From Mycolicibacterium sp. J2 (GTDB lineage Bacteria > Actinomycetota > Actinomycetes > Mycobacteriales > Mycobacteriaceae), in contig NZ_JAPFPY010000015.1 in assembly GCF_026240945.1 (NCBI RefSeq), forward strand, positions 1 through 64,000: a stretch of 64,000 nt of DNA, in the 5' to 3' direction. Made by a program: the position numbers and the translations under genes. Below the pieces are notes generated by a model. That model saw nothing but the letters and a program-made list of their open reading frames with translations. It was not told where the DNA came from and did not search any database. Below, in pieces: positions 1 to 7,284 of this stretch (its first letter is position 1; each line of letters begins with the position of its first letter).

Positions 1-34
1 TCCGCGGCAAAGCCATGCGACACTCGCACTGGAA

Positions 35-98
35 GTGCCCTTCTAACCGGGTTTGATTAATGCGTGAGGAACATCAATCATCCCAGCTCAAAGGGCAC
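35..98. repeat. Inverted repeat, 8-bp arms
   Basis: GTGCCCTT at 35-42 is matched by AAGGGCAC at 91-98, with further partial matches outwards (GGAA at 31-34, TTTCC at 99-103). The loop is 48 bases and the right arm lies inside the first short reading frame. It may be a recombination or deletion scar of the integrated element, or chance. No insertion-sequence ends are visible. Confidence 0.35.
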
Positions 99-348
99 TT
101 TCCTCGTTCCGACACCCCGCATCCAGCCTATTCATCCACGGATCGAGGTTAAGCCCTACGGAATCAAGAGCGCGAACATCTGGTGGAGCAAGGACAAGAA
201 CAGCAAAGGCTACTACCTCAGTGCCTTCACTGACGCCTGGTCGCGATACGTGAAGGAACCGACACCGGCGAAAGAAGAGCTACCCGCGACCAATGGTCAC
301 CGTTTGGCAGATGACTCATTACTCAAGAGAACCGAGATGGTGGTTTAA
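64..348 (+). pseudogene. Remnant of a phage DUF3631-type protein (C-terminal piece)
   Basis: This 94-residue frame opens with GTG directly after an in-frame TAA (58-60). Residues about 30-65 (PYGIKSANIW ... KGYYLSAFTDAWSRYV) resemble the C-terminal end of DUF3631 proteins of actinobacterial phages and prophages, where a 'YGI/V-K-S ... GY ... F-DAW-RYL' pattern is typical. DUF3631 proteins are several hundred residues long and often carry a helicase or primase part, so this is at most the tail of one. The preceding residues do not look like that family, which suggests deletion or rearrangement upstream. The assignment rests on motif memory and is moderate. It supports a prophage-derived origin for the left edge. 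Confidence 0.45.
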
Positions 349-543
349 GTGGCGTCATCTGCCGCACCGGGCAGCGGCGTCCTGGCCATCTGCCGAAAAT
401 CCGCAAGGCCCGCAAGCCCCGCAATGTCCCAAGTCAGGGCATCGACACCCGAGCGGCAGCATCACCCGCTTGCGCAACAACCGGGACGCTCCGACGCCTC
501 TCTGCACCAAAAGCAGCAGCGCGACACAGCGCAGAAACGATGA
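349..543 (+). CDS. Hypothetical short reading frame in phage remnant
   Basis: A 64-residue frame starts with GTG immediately after the TAA of the preceding frame (TAAGTG), an arrangement that would allow translational coupling. The product is Ser/Ala/Pro/Gln-rich, with no recognisable domain, signal peptide or membrane segment. It fills the gap between the DUF3631-like remnant and the zinc-finger protein. It may be a small phage gene or non-coding debris; I cannot assign a function. Confidence 0.2.
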   Translation: MASSAAPGSGVLAICRKSARPASPAMSQVRASTPERQHHPLAQQPGRSDASLHQKQQRDTAQKR

Positions 544-558
544 AAGGCATACGAGGAT

Positions 559-1413
559 ATGGCTACTGACAAACCCGAGATCATAGATGCAGAAGTCGTC
601 GAGATAGACAACCTTCCGGTGGCTGCGGAACCGGAGGCAACCCATGACGCGAATCCACCCATCGAAGGCCGTGACTGGTCAACATACTCTCGACCAGAAA
701 GGCGTTGCACTGCACACAGTTCCCGTACCGGTGAGCAATGCAAGAACGTCGCCATAAAGGGCGGCAAGGTCTGCCGGTACCACGGAGGCAACGCGCCACA
801 TGTGATCGCCAACGCACGGGCACGCCTGCAGAACGCCGCCGACCTGATGGCGCGCGAGCTGCTCGGAATAGCTCTCACGGCCGACACCGAAAGTGTCAAG
901 CTCGCCGCAATCCGAGATGCCCTAGACCGAGCTGGGCTCAAGGCACCCGCCGAAGTGGTTGTCACACCGGGAGAACCGAAAGCTTGGGAAACCGTATTTG
1001 AGTCCATCGGCGGCGATGGCGGCCAGCTCGAATCTGTTGCCCAAAGCGACCTGTCGTACCCGGACCGTGAACCGGCGACAGCCGGTGAGCACCCGGCATC
1101 CTCCCAAACCCAACCACCTACCCAACCGGACCCACCCAGGGCGCGGGCAGACGCCGAACGCTCAGCAGCCCGATACGCCGCGCAGCCTTCGCCCGCCATG
1201 CCGCCTCAACAGCCCAGGGCCGCATCGGCTGGCCGCGAGCGCGATGCTCAGAGCCGACACGGGGCACGCTCGCAGCCCCCGCCAGCCGCCCGCGAACTGC
1301 ACATCACCGGCATGGAGGCCATCAGGCTGGCGAATGCGGCAAACGCTGCCTCTGGGGTGTTCGAGGAGCAACGGGCCATCGAGACGCCGCACAAGCGATA
1401 TCTGCGGCCATGA
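559..1413 (+). CDS. Phage-type zinc-finger protein, possible terminase-associated/DNA-binding
   Basis: The 284-residue product carries a C-x2-H-x7-C-x9-C-x2-H cluster at about residues 50-75 (RRCTAHSSRTGEQC ... CRYHGG), followed by a helical segment (about 80-130, ELLGIALTADTESVKLAAIRDALDRAGL). From memory this pattern recurs in actinobacteriophage and prophage genes near terminase or HNH genes, where it is thought to bind DNA. Residues about 165-245 are Pro/Gln/Arg-rich and look disordered. It precedes the recombinase genes on the same strand and belongs to the integrated element. The function is inferred from context only; packaging (small terminase-like) and regulatory roles are both possible. 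Confidence 0.6.
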   Translation: MATDKPEIIDAEVVEIDNLPVAAEPEATHDANPPIEGRDWSTYSRPERRCTAHSSRTGEQCKNVAIKGGKVCRYHGGNAPHVIANARARLQNAADLMARELLGIALTADTESVKLAAIRDALDRAGLKAPAEVVVTPGEPKAWETVFESIGGDGGQLESVAQSDLSYPDREPATAGEHPASSQTQPPTQPDPPRARADAERSAARYAAQPSPAMPPQQPRAASAGRERDAQSRHGARSQPPPAARELHITGMEAIRLANAANAASGVFEEQRAIETPHKRYLRP

Positions 1414-1524
1414 CGGCATGTCGTCGCAGGTCAGGCATTGTAGCGACTGTTGTATCAGTCGGCTAAAACTTAGGGCGTAAGGCGCAACTGACCGGTTACG
1501 CCCGCATCACACAGGAGACACGAT

Positions 1525-2214
1525 ATGCCGACGAAGGCAGGAACGCGGGAGGCAGTGCTGCCCTTGATGTTTGGCTACACGCGGGTGAGCACCGACGAGC
1601 AGGCCGACCGCAGAAACGGTCTAGAGGCACAGTGCAACACCATCGACACCGAGGCCATGCGGCGCGGCTGGACGGTCGAGCACTTCGCTGACGAAGGCGT
1701 ATCTGGCAAGGCCATCGGACCGCAGCTCTCGGAGGTGTTGCAACTGCTTGCTTCTGGGCAGGGTGACGGCCTTGTGGTGGCCAAGCTGGACCGCCTCAGC
1801 CGATCAATCGTCAACGCCGCGAGCATCATTGAGGCAGCACAAGCACAGGGGTGGTCGCTGGTGATCCTGGACCTGGGCGTGGACCTGACCACCGCAGCCG
1901 GTCGGATGCAGGCCATGATGCTGGTCAACTTCGCGCAGTACGAGCGGGAGCTGATCAGCGAGCGGACCAAGGCCGCGCTGGCCGCGAAGAAGCGCAGAGG
2001 CGAGCGCATCGGAAGACCTCGAGCAGCATCGGCCGCTGTGGTTCGCCGAATCGTCCGTGACCGAGACTCCGGCTGCACCTATGACGCTATTGCTTCCGCA
2101 CTCACCGACGAGAAAGTCCTATCACCCCTGGGCAAACCGGTGTGGCAACCCTCCACCGTCCGCCGCATCTACGCTAGCGCGACATCCGCCAGTGAGAGCG
2201 TTCAGAGCGCATAG
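1525..2214 (+). CDS. Small serine recombinase (resolvase/invertase family)
   Basis: The 229-residue protein has the resolvase N-terminal domain: YTRVSTDEQ at about residues 18-26 contains the nucleophilic Ser, and VVAKLDRLSRS near 88-98 carries the conserved Arg residues of the active site. ERELISERTKAALAAKK near 142-158 forms the long E-helix, followed by a GRP-hinged C-terminal helix-turn-helix (about 165-215). Its size fits resolvases and invertases rather than large serine integrases. AGGAG stands 7 bases before the ATG. It ends 2 nt before the tyrosine integrase, so the two are probably co-transcribed. It may resolve, invert or help control excision of the element; which is not visible. 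Confidence 0.85.
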   Translation: MPTKAGTREAVLPLMFGYTRVSTDEQADRRNGLEAQCNTIDTEAMRRGWTVEHFADEGVSGKAIGPQLSEVLQLLASGQGDGLVVAKLDRLSRSIVNAASIIEAAQAQGWSLVILDLGVDLTTAAGRMQAMMLVNFAQYERELISERTKAALAAKKRRGERIGRPRAASAAVVRRIVRDRDSGCTYDAIASALTDEKVLSPLGKPVWQPSTVRRIYASATSASESVQSA

Positions 2215-2216
2215 TC

Positions 2217-3578
2217 ATGGCATACATCCGAGTTCGCGAAACGAAGGCCAGAACCAAAGGCCGACAGGTCAAAAGCTACGTGGTGTGCTGGCGTGAGCCC
2301 GTGCGCGACGAGTTCGGCGCCATCCTGCCGGGCAAGACGATCCAGCGCACGGATACCTTTGATACCGAGAAAGCAGCTAAGGCGCGCCTTCTTGAGGTGG
2401 AGAACGGTCTGGCGGGCGCCAAGGGCATAGATCCGTCCGGCGCCAAGGCGAAGGCCAACACTGTGCTTGGCGTGTATGCCCGGCAGTACCTCAATAGCCT
2501 GGTCGGCCAGATGGAGCCTGCGACCATCGAGGGATACGAGAAGCTGTACCGGACACACATTGCGCCAGAGTTCGGAAGCAAGCCGGTAGCTACGATCACG
2601 GCGGCGGACGTGGACCGCTTCCGTGCTGCTTTGTTCGCTCCGCACCCGCGCCGCAGCTTCGTCACTCGCGGCAAGCCTGATCCGGCTCGCGAATCCGCGA
2701 CCGCTGGTACCTGCCTGGTGGTCCGCAGTCCGAAAACGGTAAAGCACATTGTCGGCACGCTCAAGCGGATGCTGGATACGGCCGTCCGCGACGGTGCGAT
2801 TTCGCAGAATCCAGTGCTTCCAGGGCCGCGTCGCACAACGAAGCGGAGGACTACTACCGACACCCGGAAGCCGTTCAGCCATCGCCCGTTGACAGCTAAC
2901 CAGGTAGCAGCGGTTTACGACTGGATTGCGGCGAGTACCTCGAACGGCAAGGGGAACGCGGTGTATGCGCTGGCCGTGCTCTTTGCGGCACATACCGGTG
3001 TGCGAGCCAGCGAGCTCCAGGGTCTGCAGGTGCAGGACGTCACGCTTTCGGACATCCCTGGAACGATCGGAAGCATTCGAGTGTCGCGGACTGCTATACG
3101 AAAGTCCGGAACATGGACCTATGGAACCCCAAAGTCTGAAGCCAGCTCCGACCGCGTCGTACCTCTGGCGCCCTGGTTGGCAGACGAGATGCGGGAGTAC
3201 TTGAACCAGGTGCACCCGTTTGCCTACAAGATCCCGCACGCGCCGCTGTTCCCCGGTCGGCGCAGCCGCTCGAATTTTGACTGGGCCAAACCGGTCAATG
3301 CGGACAACCTGTACGACAACTACCTGCAGCCCGCGACCAGGGCCCTCGGCCTTGGAAGCGTTCGCTTCCATGATCTGCGCCACACCTTCGCAACCATGAA
3401 CCTGAGCGCGGGCGAGCACTACATGCAAGTCTCAAAGTGGCTGGGACACTCGAGCTTCGTCCTGACCCTAGGCACCTACGCTGACTACATCAACGAGGAC
3501 GAAACTACGGCACCGAAGGTTGGCAGAGGTCGAGGAATCGTGGAAGTCGCGCAGCTGCGAAAACGCGATGCCAGTTGA
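2217..3578 (+). CDS. int: Tyrosine-type phage/element integrase
   Basis: This is a 453-residue integrase of the XerD/phage integrase family. It has a basic N-terminal arm-binding segment, a SAM-like core-binding domain (about 85-215) and a catalytic domain (about 235-435). The catalytic residues are visible: Arg in HTGVRASEL (about 263-271), HDLRHTF (about 385-391), LGHSSF (about 408-413) and the Tyr nucleophile in GTYADY (about 418-423). It starts 2 nt after the serine recombinase stop. The nearest plausible target is tRNA-Lys at 5803-5875, whose 3' end points to this gene. Two minus-strand genes lie between int and that tRNA, so int is not directly beside the presumed attachment site. Confidence 0.93.
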   Translation: MAYIRVRETKARTKGRQVKSYVVCWREPVRDEFGAILPGKTIQRTDTFDTEKAAKARLLEVENGLAGAKGIDPSGAKAKANTVLGVYARQYLNSLVGQMEPATIEGYEKLYRTHIAPEFGSKPVATITAADVDRFRAALFAPHPRRSFVTRGKPDPARESATAGTCLVVRSPKTVKHIVGTLKRMLDTAVRDGAISQNPVLPGPRRTTKRRTTTDTRKPFSHRPLTANQVAAVYDWIAASTSNGKGNAVYALAVLFAAHTGVRASELQGLQVQDVTLSDIPGTIGSIRVSRTAIRKSGTWTYGTPKSEASSDRVVPLAPWLADEMREYLNQVHPFAYKIPHAPLFPGRRSRSNFDWAKPVNADNLYDNYLQPATRALGLGSVRFHDLRHTFATMNLSAGEHYMQVSKWLGHSSFVLTLGTYADYINEDETTAPKVGRGRGIVEVAQLRKRDAS

Positions 3579-3587
3579 GTGTCGAGC

Positions 3588-4733
3588 TTATTGATACTTC
3601 AGCGAATCATCGGCGAATAGGTCTCGGCCGATTGGCAGCAAGGTCGAGATGCGATCCTCGCTGCTGCGGCCCGTGGCGAAGTTCGGCTTAATGAGTTCGG
3701 CCGTCCACAGCACTTCCGCCGCCTCTCTGACTTCCATTCTGGGTATGTGACCACGTGCGATGTGGTAGCCCAGACCTAAAGCAATCACTTCGTATGCCGT
3801 GTTCAAGAATGCGCCGGAGAACTTGTCTTTGGGAGGAGGAAGCCATCGCCTGAATGCATCTTCGCCGAGCTCATCTGCAATCCTGTCGAAAGTGTCCTTG
3901 AACGTCTTCGTGAGTTCTTCGCGCAACTCGTCAAAGTCTTCGGCAAGCTTGATTGTCTCTTCATCGAGGAATGATGAGAAGTTTCTGAGTTCTCGCGGCC
4001 GTACATTTTCTCTGTTATGTAGTATGAGGAAGCGTAATACAAGTTCTACGTTGTATTGTTCCTGTAATTGACGCTCGCTCAGTGGTGTAGTCGCAACAAA
4101 TGACTCGTATCTGCTTAAGTCATTAAGCCAGGTTAGGAATTCCGGATTGACGGATGCAATAAGTGCGCCACGGATCTCTTGGCTGGTGAGTGCTGATCCA
4201 AAGCTGTTTAATCGTTGAAATAGATCGTATTTGGCGCGGGTCGATGATTCGCGTTTGATAATTTGAATGTTCAGCCGCGCACGTCGGATGTCTCGCTTCT
4301 CCACCGGTCCCAGCGGCGTAGTGCCCGAAGGGTGATAGTCCTCGTCCCAGGTCTTTCCTTCGAGCGCTGGCAGGTACCGAGTGCCCATGAGGGTCAGCGG
4401 TTCTACGAATTGTCCGCCAGGTGTCCGGAGGACTCCCTGGAGTTGAAGCAATGTGCTAACCCGTTGGAGTCCGTCAATTAGCTCCCAGCGGCCGTCCTCC
4501 GTTGTGGAGACGAAAATGGACGGGACCGGGATTCCCAAAAGTATACTTTCGACGAGCCGTGACTTCTGTTCATTATCCCATCGGAACAGTCGTTGAAACT
4601 CGGGCTGGATTACTAAGTCGCCGTCGGCATACATTGCCGTTAGTTCGCCAACTGACATAGCGAGCGTTTCGGTAAATATTTCTCTTCGGCGCAGTTGTAT
4701 TTGCTTCTCCAGATTAGGATCGTTCTTTTCCAC
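3588..4733 (-). CDS. DUF262 family protein (ParB/GmrSD N-domain-like), putative defence nuclease
   Basis: The 381-residue product has the DUF262 signature at the N terminus: QPEFQRLFRW (43-52), KSRLVESILLGIPVP (57-71) and DGLQR (87-91), the last being the family's ParB-like catalytic/nucleotide motif (usually DGQQR; here Leu replaces the first Gln). The rest (about 130-380) is helical and Asp/Glu-rich. DUF262 is the N-terminal domain of GmrS/GmrD type IV restriction enzymes and of several defence proteins. No C-terminal HNH (DUF1524) motif is seen, so this is the short form. The GTG start overlaps the FRG gene's TAG by one base, implying coupling. The region is clearly AT-richer than the chromosome around it. 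Defence function is an inference. Confidence 0.8.
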   Translation of the reverse strand: MEKNDPNLEKQIQLRRREIFTETLAMSVGELTAMYADGDLVIQPEFQRLFRWDNEQKSRLVESILLGIPVPSIFVSTTEDGRWELIDGLQRVSTLLQLQGVLRTPGGQFVEPLTLMGTRYLPALEGKTWDEDYHPSGTTPLGPVEKRDIRRARLNIQIIKRESSTRAKYDLFQRLNSFGSALTSQEIRGALIASVNPEFLTWLNDLSRYESFVATTPLSERQLQEQYNVELVLRFLILHNRENVRPRELRNFSSFLDEETIKLAEDFDELREELTKTFKDTFDRIADELGEDAFRRWLPPPKDKFSGAFLNTAYEVIALGLGYHIARGHIPRMEVREAAEVLWTAELIKPNFATGRSSEDRISTLLPIGRDLFADDSLKYQ

Positions 4734-5608
4734 TACCAGCCCTCCATGATCGATATCTCTTCGGAGAGGCTTTGTAGATCGGGAAAGATCATCGATTTCT
4801 GGACGCCCACGGCTCGCATCTGCTCAGCGAATTCGGACCGCTCGCCGGTGAATACGTACTTCGTCAGTAAGTTTTCAGCTGGATACTTCTCGGTTGCTAT
4901 GTCTTCCAGTGGTTCAAGCATGCTGCCGGCAATTGTGAAAGTGCCCCGCTGTGCCACGATCCGTGGATTGTTATGGATCCCGTACAACGCGATTGGTTGC
5001 TTGAGTCGCCTCGCAGCTGCGAGATCTTCGGTAGATCGGGGTTCCCAGCTCTTAATTTCGGGATCGGATGTAGTGAGTATGCCTAGGTCGGCGTCTATAT
5101 GTTCAAGGACAAGGCTATTCCATCGGACAGGTTCGAACGCCCATACCGCCGGGCGCCCATCGTCCGCTTGATCGCGTTCCTCGCCAGAATCGTAGGGTAG
5201 CGCGGAGAAGTACGCGGCAACCAGCAGATTCTCACTCCAATCGAGTAGCCGGGTCGGTGCTCCGTAGTGTTGCATCGAGAACAGGAACGACCAATCGTCA
5301 CGTGGGTACCCTGGCGTCCAAAACGGCATGCTCCGCTCGGCGAACCGGGCGAGTAGTCGTGCTTCGCGCCTGCGCACGACCTCTACATCGGTGGCACCGC
5401 GGTGTAGCTTCGGCACCAGGGCGTACGCCTCGCTCTTGATTCCGCGGAACCAGACTGGGTTAGAAGGTACGACCGCCTGCAGCGCGGCGTCGCCAGCGTC
5501 CTCGTTACCGTTGTTGGCTGCAGGGGCGGCTGCGCTGGCGTTGGGGCGGTTCTCCACCACCTTCTTGATGAGGTCGGCGAGATCGCTGAACTCCACCTCA
5601 ACCGTCAC
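4733..5608 (-). CDS. FRG-domain protein, partner of the DUF262 protein
   Basis: The 291-residue product has the FRG domain: WFRGIKSEAYALVPKLHR (53-70) with the name-giving Phe-Arg-Gly at 54-56, QHYGAPTRLLDWSENLLVAAYFS (113-135), and PRIVAQRGTFTI (215-226). Residues 21-50 are an Ala/Asn-rich probable linker. FRG domains have no settled biochemical activity, although they occur in mobile elements and defence-linked loci. The gene starts at GTG 5608 with AGGAGGG 6 bases upstream and is first in a two-gene unit with DUF262. It lies between the integrase and tRNA-Lys, a usual cargo position. It may be an effector or regulator for DUF262; this is inference. Confidence 0.82.
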   Translation of the reverse strand: MTVEVEFSDLADLIKKVVENRPNASAAAPAANNGNEDAGDAALQAVVPSNPVWFRGIKSEAYALVPKLHRGATDVEVVRRREARLLARFAERSMPFWTPGYPRDDWSFLFSMQHYGAPTRLLDWSENLLVAAYFSALPYDSGEERDQADDGRPAVWAFEPVRWNSLVLEHIDADLGILTTSDPEIKSWEPRSTEDLAAARRLKQPIALYGIHNNPRIVAQRGTFTIAGSMLEPLEDIATEKYPAENLLTKYVFTGERSEFAEQMRAVGVQKSMIFPDLQSLSEEISIMEGW

Positions 5609-5799
5609 CCTGACCCTCCTTTTTGCCCCTTGGATCGACGAAGGCGCAGCGGTCCAACAAGCCTACTTCCGCGCGGCGTCCAGTTGACATACGGCCCACG
5701 TCGCCGTGTCGCTGTCACACCGCTGTCACGGGCACCCGGGAACGGGTCGCGGATGGGTAGGTTGAGGTTGAGGAAAGCGGCCTGACTTGCGAGGACGCG

Positions 5800-5848
5800 T
5801 GGTGCCCCCACCAGGGCTCGAACCTGGGACCTGCGGATTAAAAGTCCG
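5800..5848. other. Probable attachment site (attL/attR) at the 3' half of tRNA-Lys
   Basis: The 3' half of the minus-strand tRNA-Lys, from the anticodon loop to the encoded CCA, points into the integrase-bearing element. Tyrosine integrases commonly recombine in exactly this part of tRNA genes and restore it. No second copy of this stretch is seen in the window, so the partner site must lie beyond position 1, or the assignment is wrong. Confidence 0.35.
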
Positions 5849-5875
5849 TAGCTCTACCGACTGAGCTATAGGGGC
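5803..5875 (-). tRNA. tRNA-Lys (anticodon UUU)
   Basis: The reverse complement folds as a complete cloverleaf: acceptor GCCCCTA pairs with TGGGGGC, the D-arm is GCTCAGTCGGTAGAGC, the anticodon loop ACTTTTAAT has TTT as anticodon, and the T-arm has GGTTCGAGCC. The discriminator is A, and CCA is encoded at 5800-5802. It is divergent from the Glu-Asp-Phe tRNA group. The neighbouring integrated element lies on its 3' side. Confidence 0.97.
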
Positions 5876-6033
5876 GTGGAGCAACAGGATACTGCCTGCC
5901 GTCGCGGGGCCGCCGCAGGGCCGGGGTGAGCAGCGCGAGGGGACCCCGTTTGGGATTTCTGGCGGCCGTGTCCTAAGCTATCGAAGCTCCCAACGGAACG
6001 AAGTTGCGAGTACCCCGGAGGAATTCGGATTAG

Positions 6034-6106
6034 GCCCCCATCGTCTAGTGGCCTAGGACGCCGCCCTTTCACGGCGGTAGCACGGGTTCGAATCCCGTTG
6101 GGGGTA
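6034..6106 (+). tRNA. tRNA-Glu (anticodon UUC)
   Basis: Acceptor GCCCCCA pairs with TGGGGGT (terminal G-U pair). The anticodon stem CCGCC/GGCGG holds loop CTTTCAC with TTC, and the T-arm is CACGGGTTCGAATCCCGTT. CCA is not encoded. It is first of a Glu-Asp-Phe group on the plus strand, probably transcribed as one unit. Confidence 0.97.
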
Positions 6107-6143
6107 CGCAACGACGGCAACGTCGGAGCACGCAGGAAAGCAA

Positions 6144-6217
6144 GGCCCTGTGGCGCAGTTGGTTAGCGCGCCGCCCTGTCACGGCGGAGGTCGCGGGTTC
6201 GAGTCCCGTCAGGGTCG
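6144..6217 (+). tRNA. tRNA-Asp (anticodon GUC)
   Basis: Acceptor GGCCCTG pairs with CAGGGTC. The anticodon stem CCGCC/GGCGG holds loop CTGTCAC with GTC. The T-arm is GCGGGTTCGAGTCCCGT and the discriminator is G. It starts 37 bases after tRNA-Glu. CCA is not encoded. Confidence 0.97.
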
Positions 6218-6264
6218 CAGTATTGCGGCGTAAGGCTTGCTCGGTCGAGAGACCGGCGCCTTCC

Positions 6265-6338
6265 GGCCAGGTAGCTCAGTTGGTACGAGCGTCCGCCTGA
6301 AAAGCGGAAGGTCGCCGGTTCGATCCCGGCCCTGGCCA
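6265..6338 (+). tRNA. tRNA-Phe (anticodon GAA)
   Basis: Acceptor GGCCAGG pairs with CCTGGCC. The anticodon stem TCCGC/GCGGA holds loop CTGAAAA with GAA. The T-arm is GCCGGTTCGATCCCGGC, with discriminator A and CCA encoded at 6339-6341. It is last of the tRNA group. The following 210 bases up to 6549 hold a short dyad (CAGAC 6355-6359, GTCTG 6364-6368) and no convincing gene. Confidence 0.97.
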
Positions 6339-6548
6339 CCATTCTTTATCTCGGCAGACCGTCGTCTGTCCTCGGTGGCCAGCCTGTTGTGCTTGGTCCT
6401 GCCACTGTCCGTGACACCGCGTCATCGCCGAAGTCAAACGCCGGCATGAAGTCGACGCGGATCACATTTACGAGCATCCCCGTCCTCGGCGACGCTGTTG
6501 AACAATGGCTCGAGATCGTTGGTGTACTCATCGTGACTTAAATTAACG

Positions 6549-6935
6549 ATGAGGAGTAGGACCGACGCCGCGGCAGCGTTGACGCACGAGGATGAAACCC
6601 CAAGAGGAATGATGTCGCCTCCCACCGCACAATCGGATAGCTCCCGCTTATGGTCCTCCGCGACATGGGCGGCGCCATTCACCACCCAGCTGGTGCTGGG
6701 CGCGATGCTTATCGCTCAGTGGGTGCTGGGAAAGCTGTCGTTGTTTCCAGAACACGACCGCGCGTGGTTCTTGACCGGTTTGGCCATCAGCACGGTAATG
6801 ATGGTCTTGTTCGGGGGCGCTTTGCTGACCCGACCGTCGCCGCGGCTTCGAGGTCTCGCGCTGAGTATGGTCGGGTCGTCGGTGATCGTGCTTGTCGGTG
6901 GAGTCGTATTGAGCGTCTCGGTCTTGAGATGGTGA
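6549..6935 (+). CDS. Small integral membrane protein, unknown function
   Basis: The 128-residue product has about three hydrophobic segments (residues about 40-60, 70-92 and 102-125) separated by short charged loops, and no known motif. An internal ATG at 6609, just after AGAGGA, may be the true start; it removes the Ala-rich leader and gives 108 residues. The stop overlaps the start region of the next membrane protein (AGATGGTGA), so the two are translationally coupled and probably form a heteromeric membrane unit. Nothing nearby suggests a substrate. Confidence 0.6.
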   Translation: MRSRTDAAAALTHEDETPRGMMSPPTAQSDSSRLWSSATWAAPFTTQLVLGAMLIAQWVLGKLSLFPEHDRAWFLTGLAISTVMMVLFGGALLTRPSPRLRGLALSMVGSSVIVLVGGVVLSVSVLRW

Positions 6936-7225
6936 CTCCAACGTCCAGAACAACGCGGTATGGACCGCTCGGCTTCGTTGCCGCTCTGGTCAACATCCTT
7001 CTCGTCAATCTGTGCCTGTGGCTGTTCGTTGCGGGGATGCTCGGCGGGTACGAGTTCTACGTTCCGGTGATCCTCGTGGATCTCCTGGTGGCGTTCGTCT
7101 TGGCCTTGCGTCGTGGTGTCTCCGCGCAAATCGGCCGTGGAATGCTGATCGGTTGGCTATCAGGCCCACTGTCACTGGTCGTATTCATAGGCCTGTTCAG
7201 TATCGGAAAGGCGATCGGAATCTAG
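6929..7225 (+). CDS. Small integral membrane protein, coupled to the preceding one
   Basis: The 98-residue product starts at ATG 6929 inside the end of the upstream gene, whose TGA is at 6933-6935. It has three hydrophobic segments (about residues 13-34, 42-60 and 70-92) and a short Arg-containing cytoplasmic loop, without a recognised domain. A longer frame in the same phase exists upstream, but it is an antiparallel-looking Arg/Gly-rich shadow of the first membrane gene, so I prefer the coupled start. The function is unknown. Confidence 0.6.
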   Translation: MVTPTSRTTRYGPLGFVAALVNILLVNLCLWLFVAGMLGGYEFYVPVILVDLLVAFVLALRRGVSAQIGRGMLIGWLSGPLSLVVFIGLFSIGKAIGI

Positions 7226-7284
7226 CCGGCGCAACGTCACCAGATCGAAAACCGCTGGGGAATAAGGTATCCCGCCCGACAGCC

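Noticed and set aside
5866..6120. 84-codon minus-strand frame over the tRNA region
   Set aside because: It is antisense to tRNA-Glu; the tRNA cloverleaf explains the sequence.
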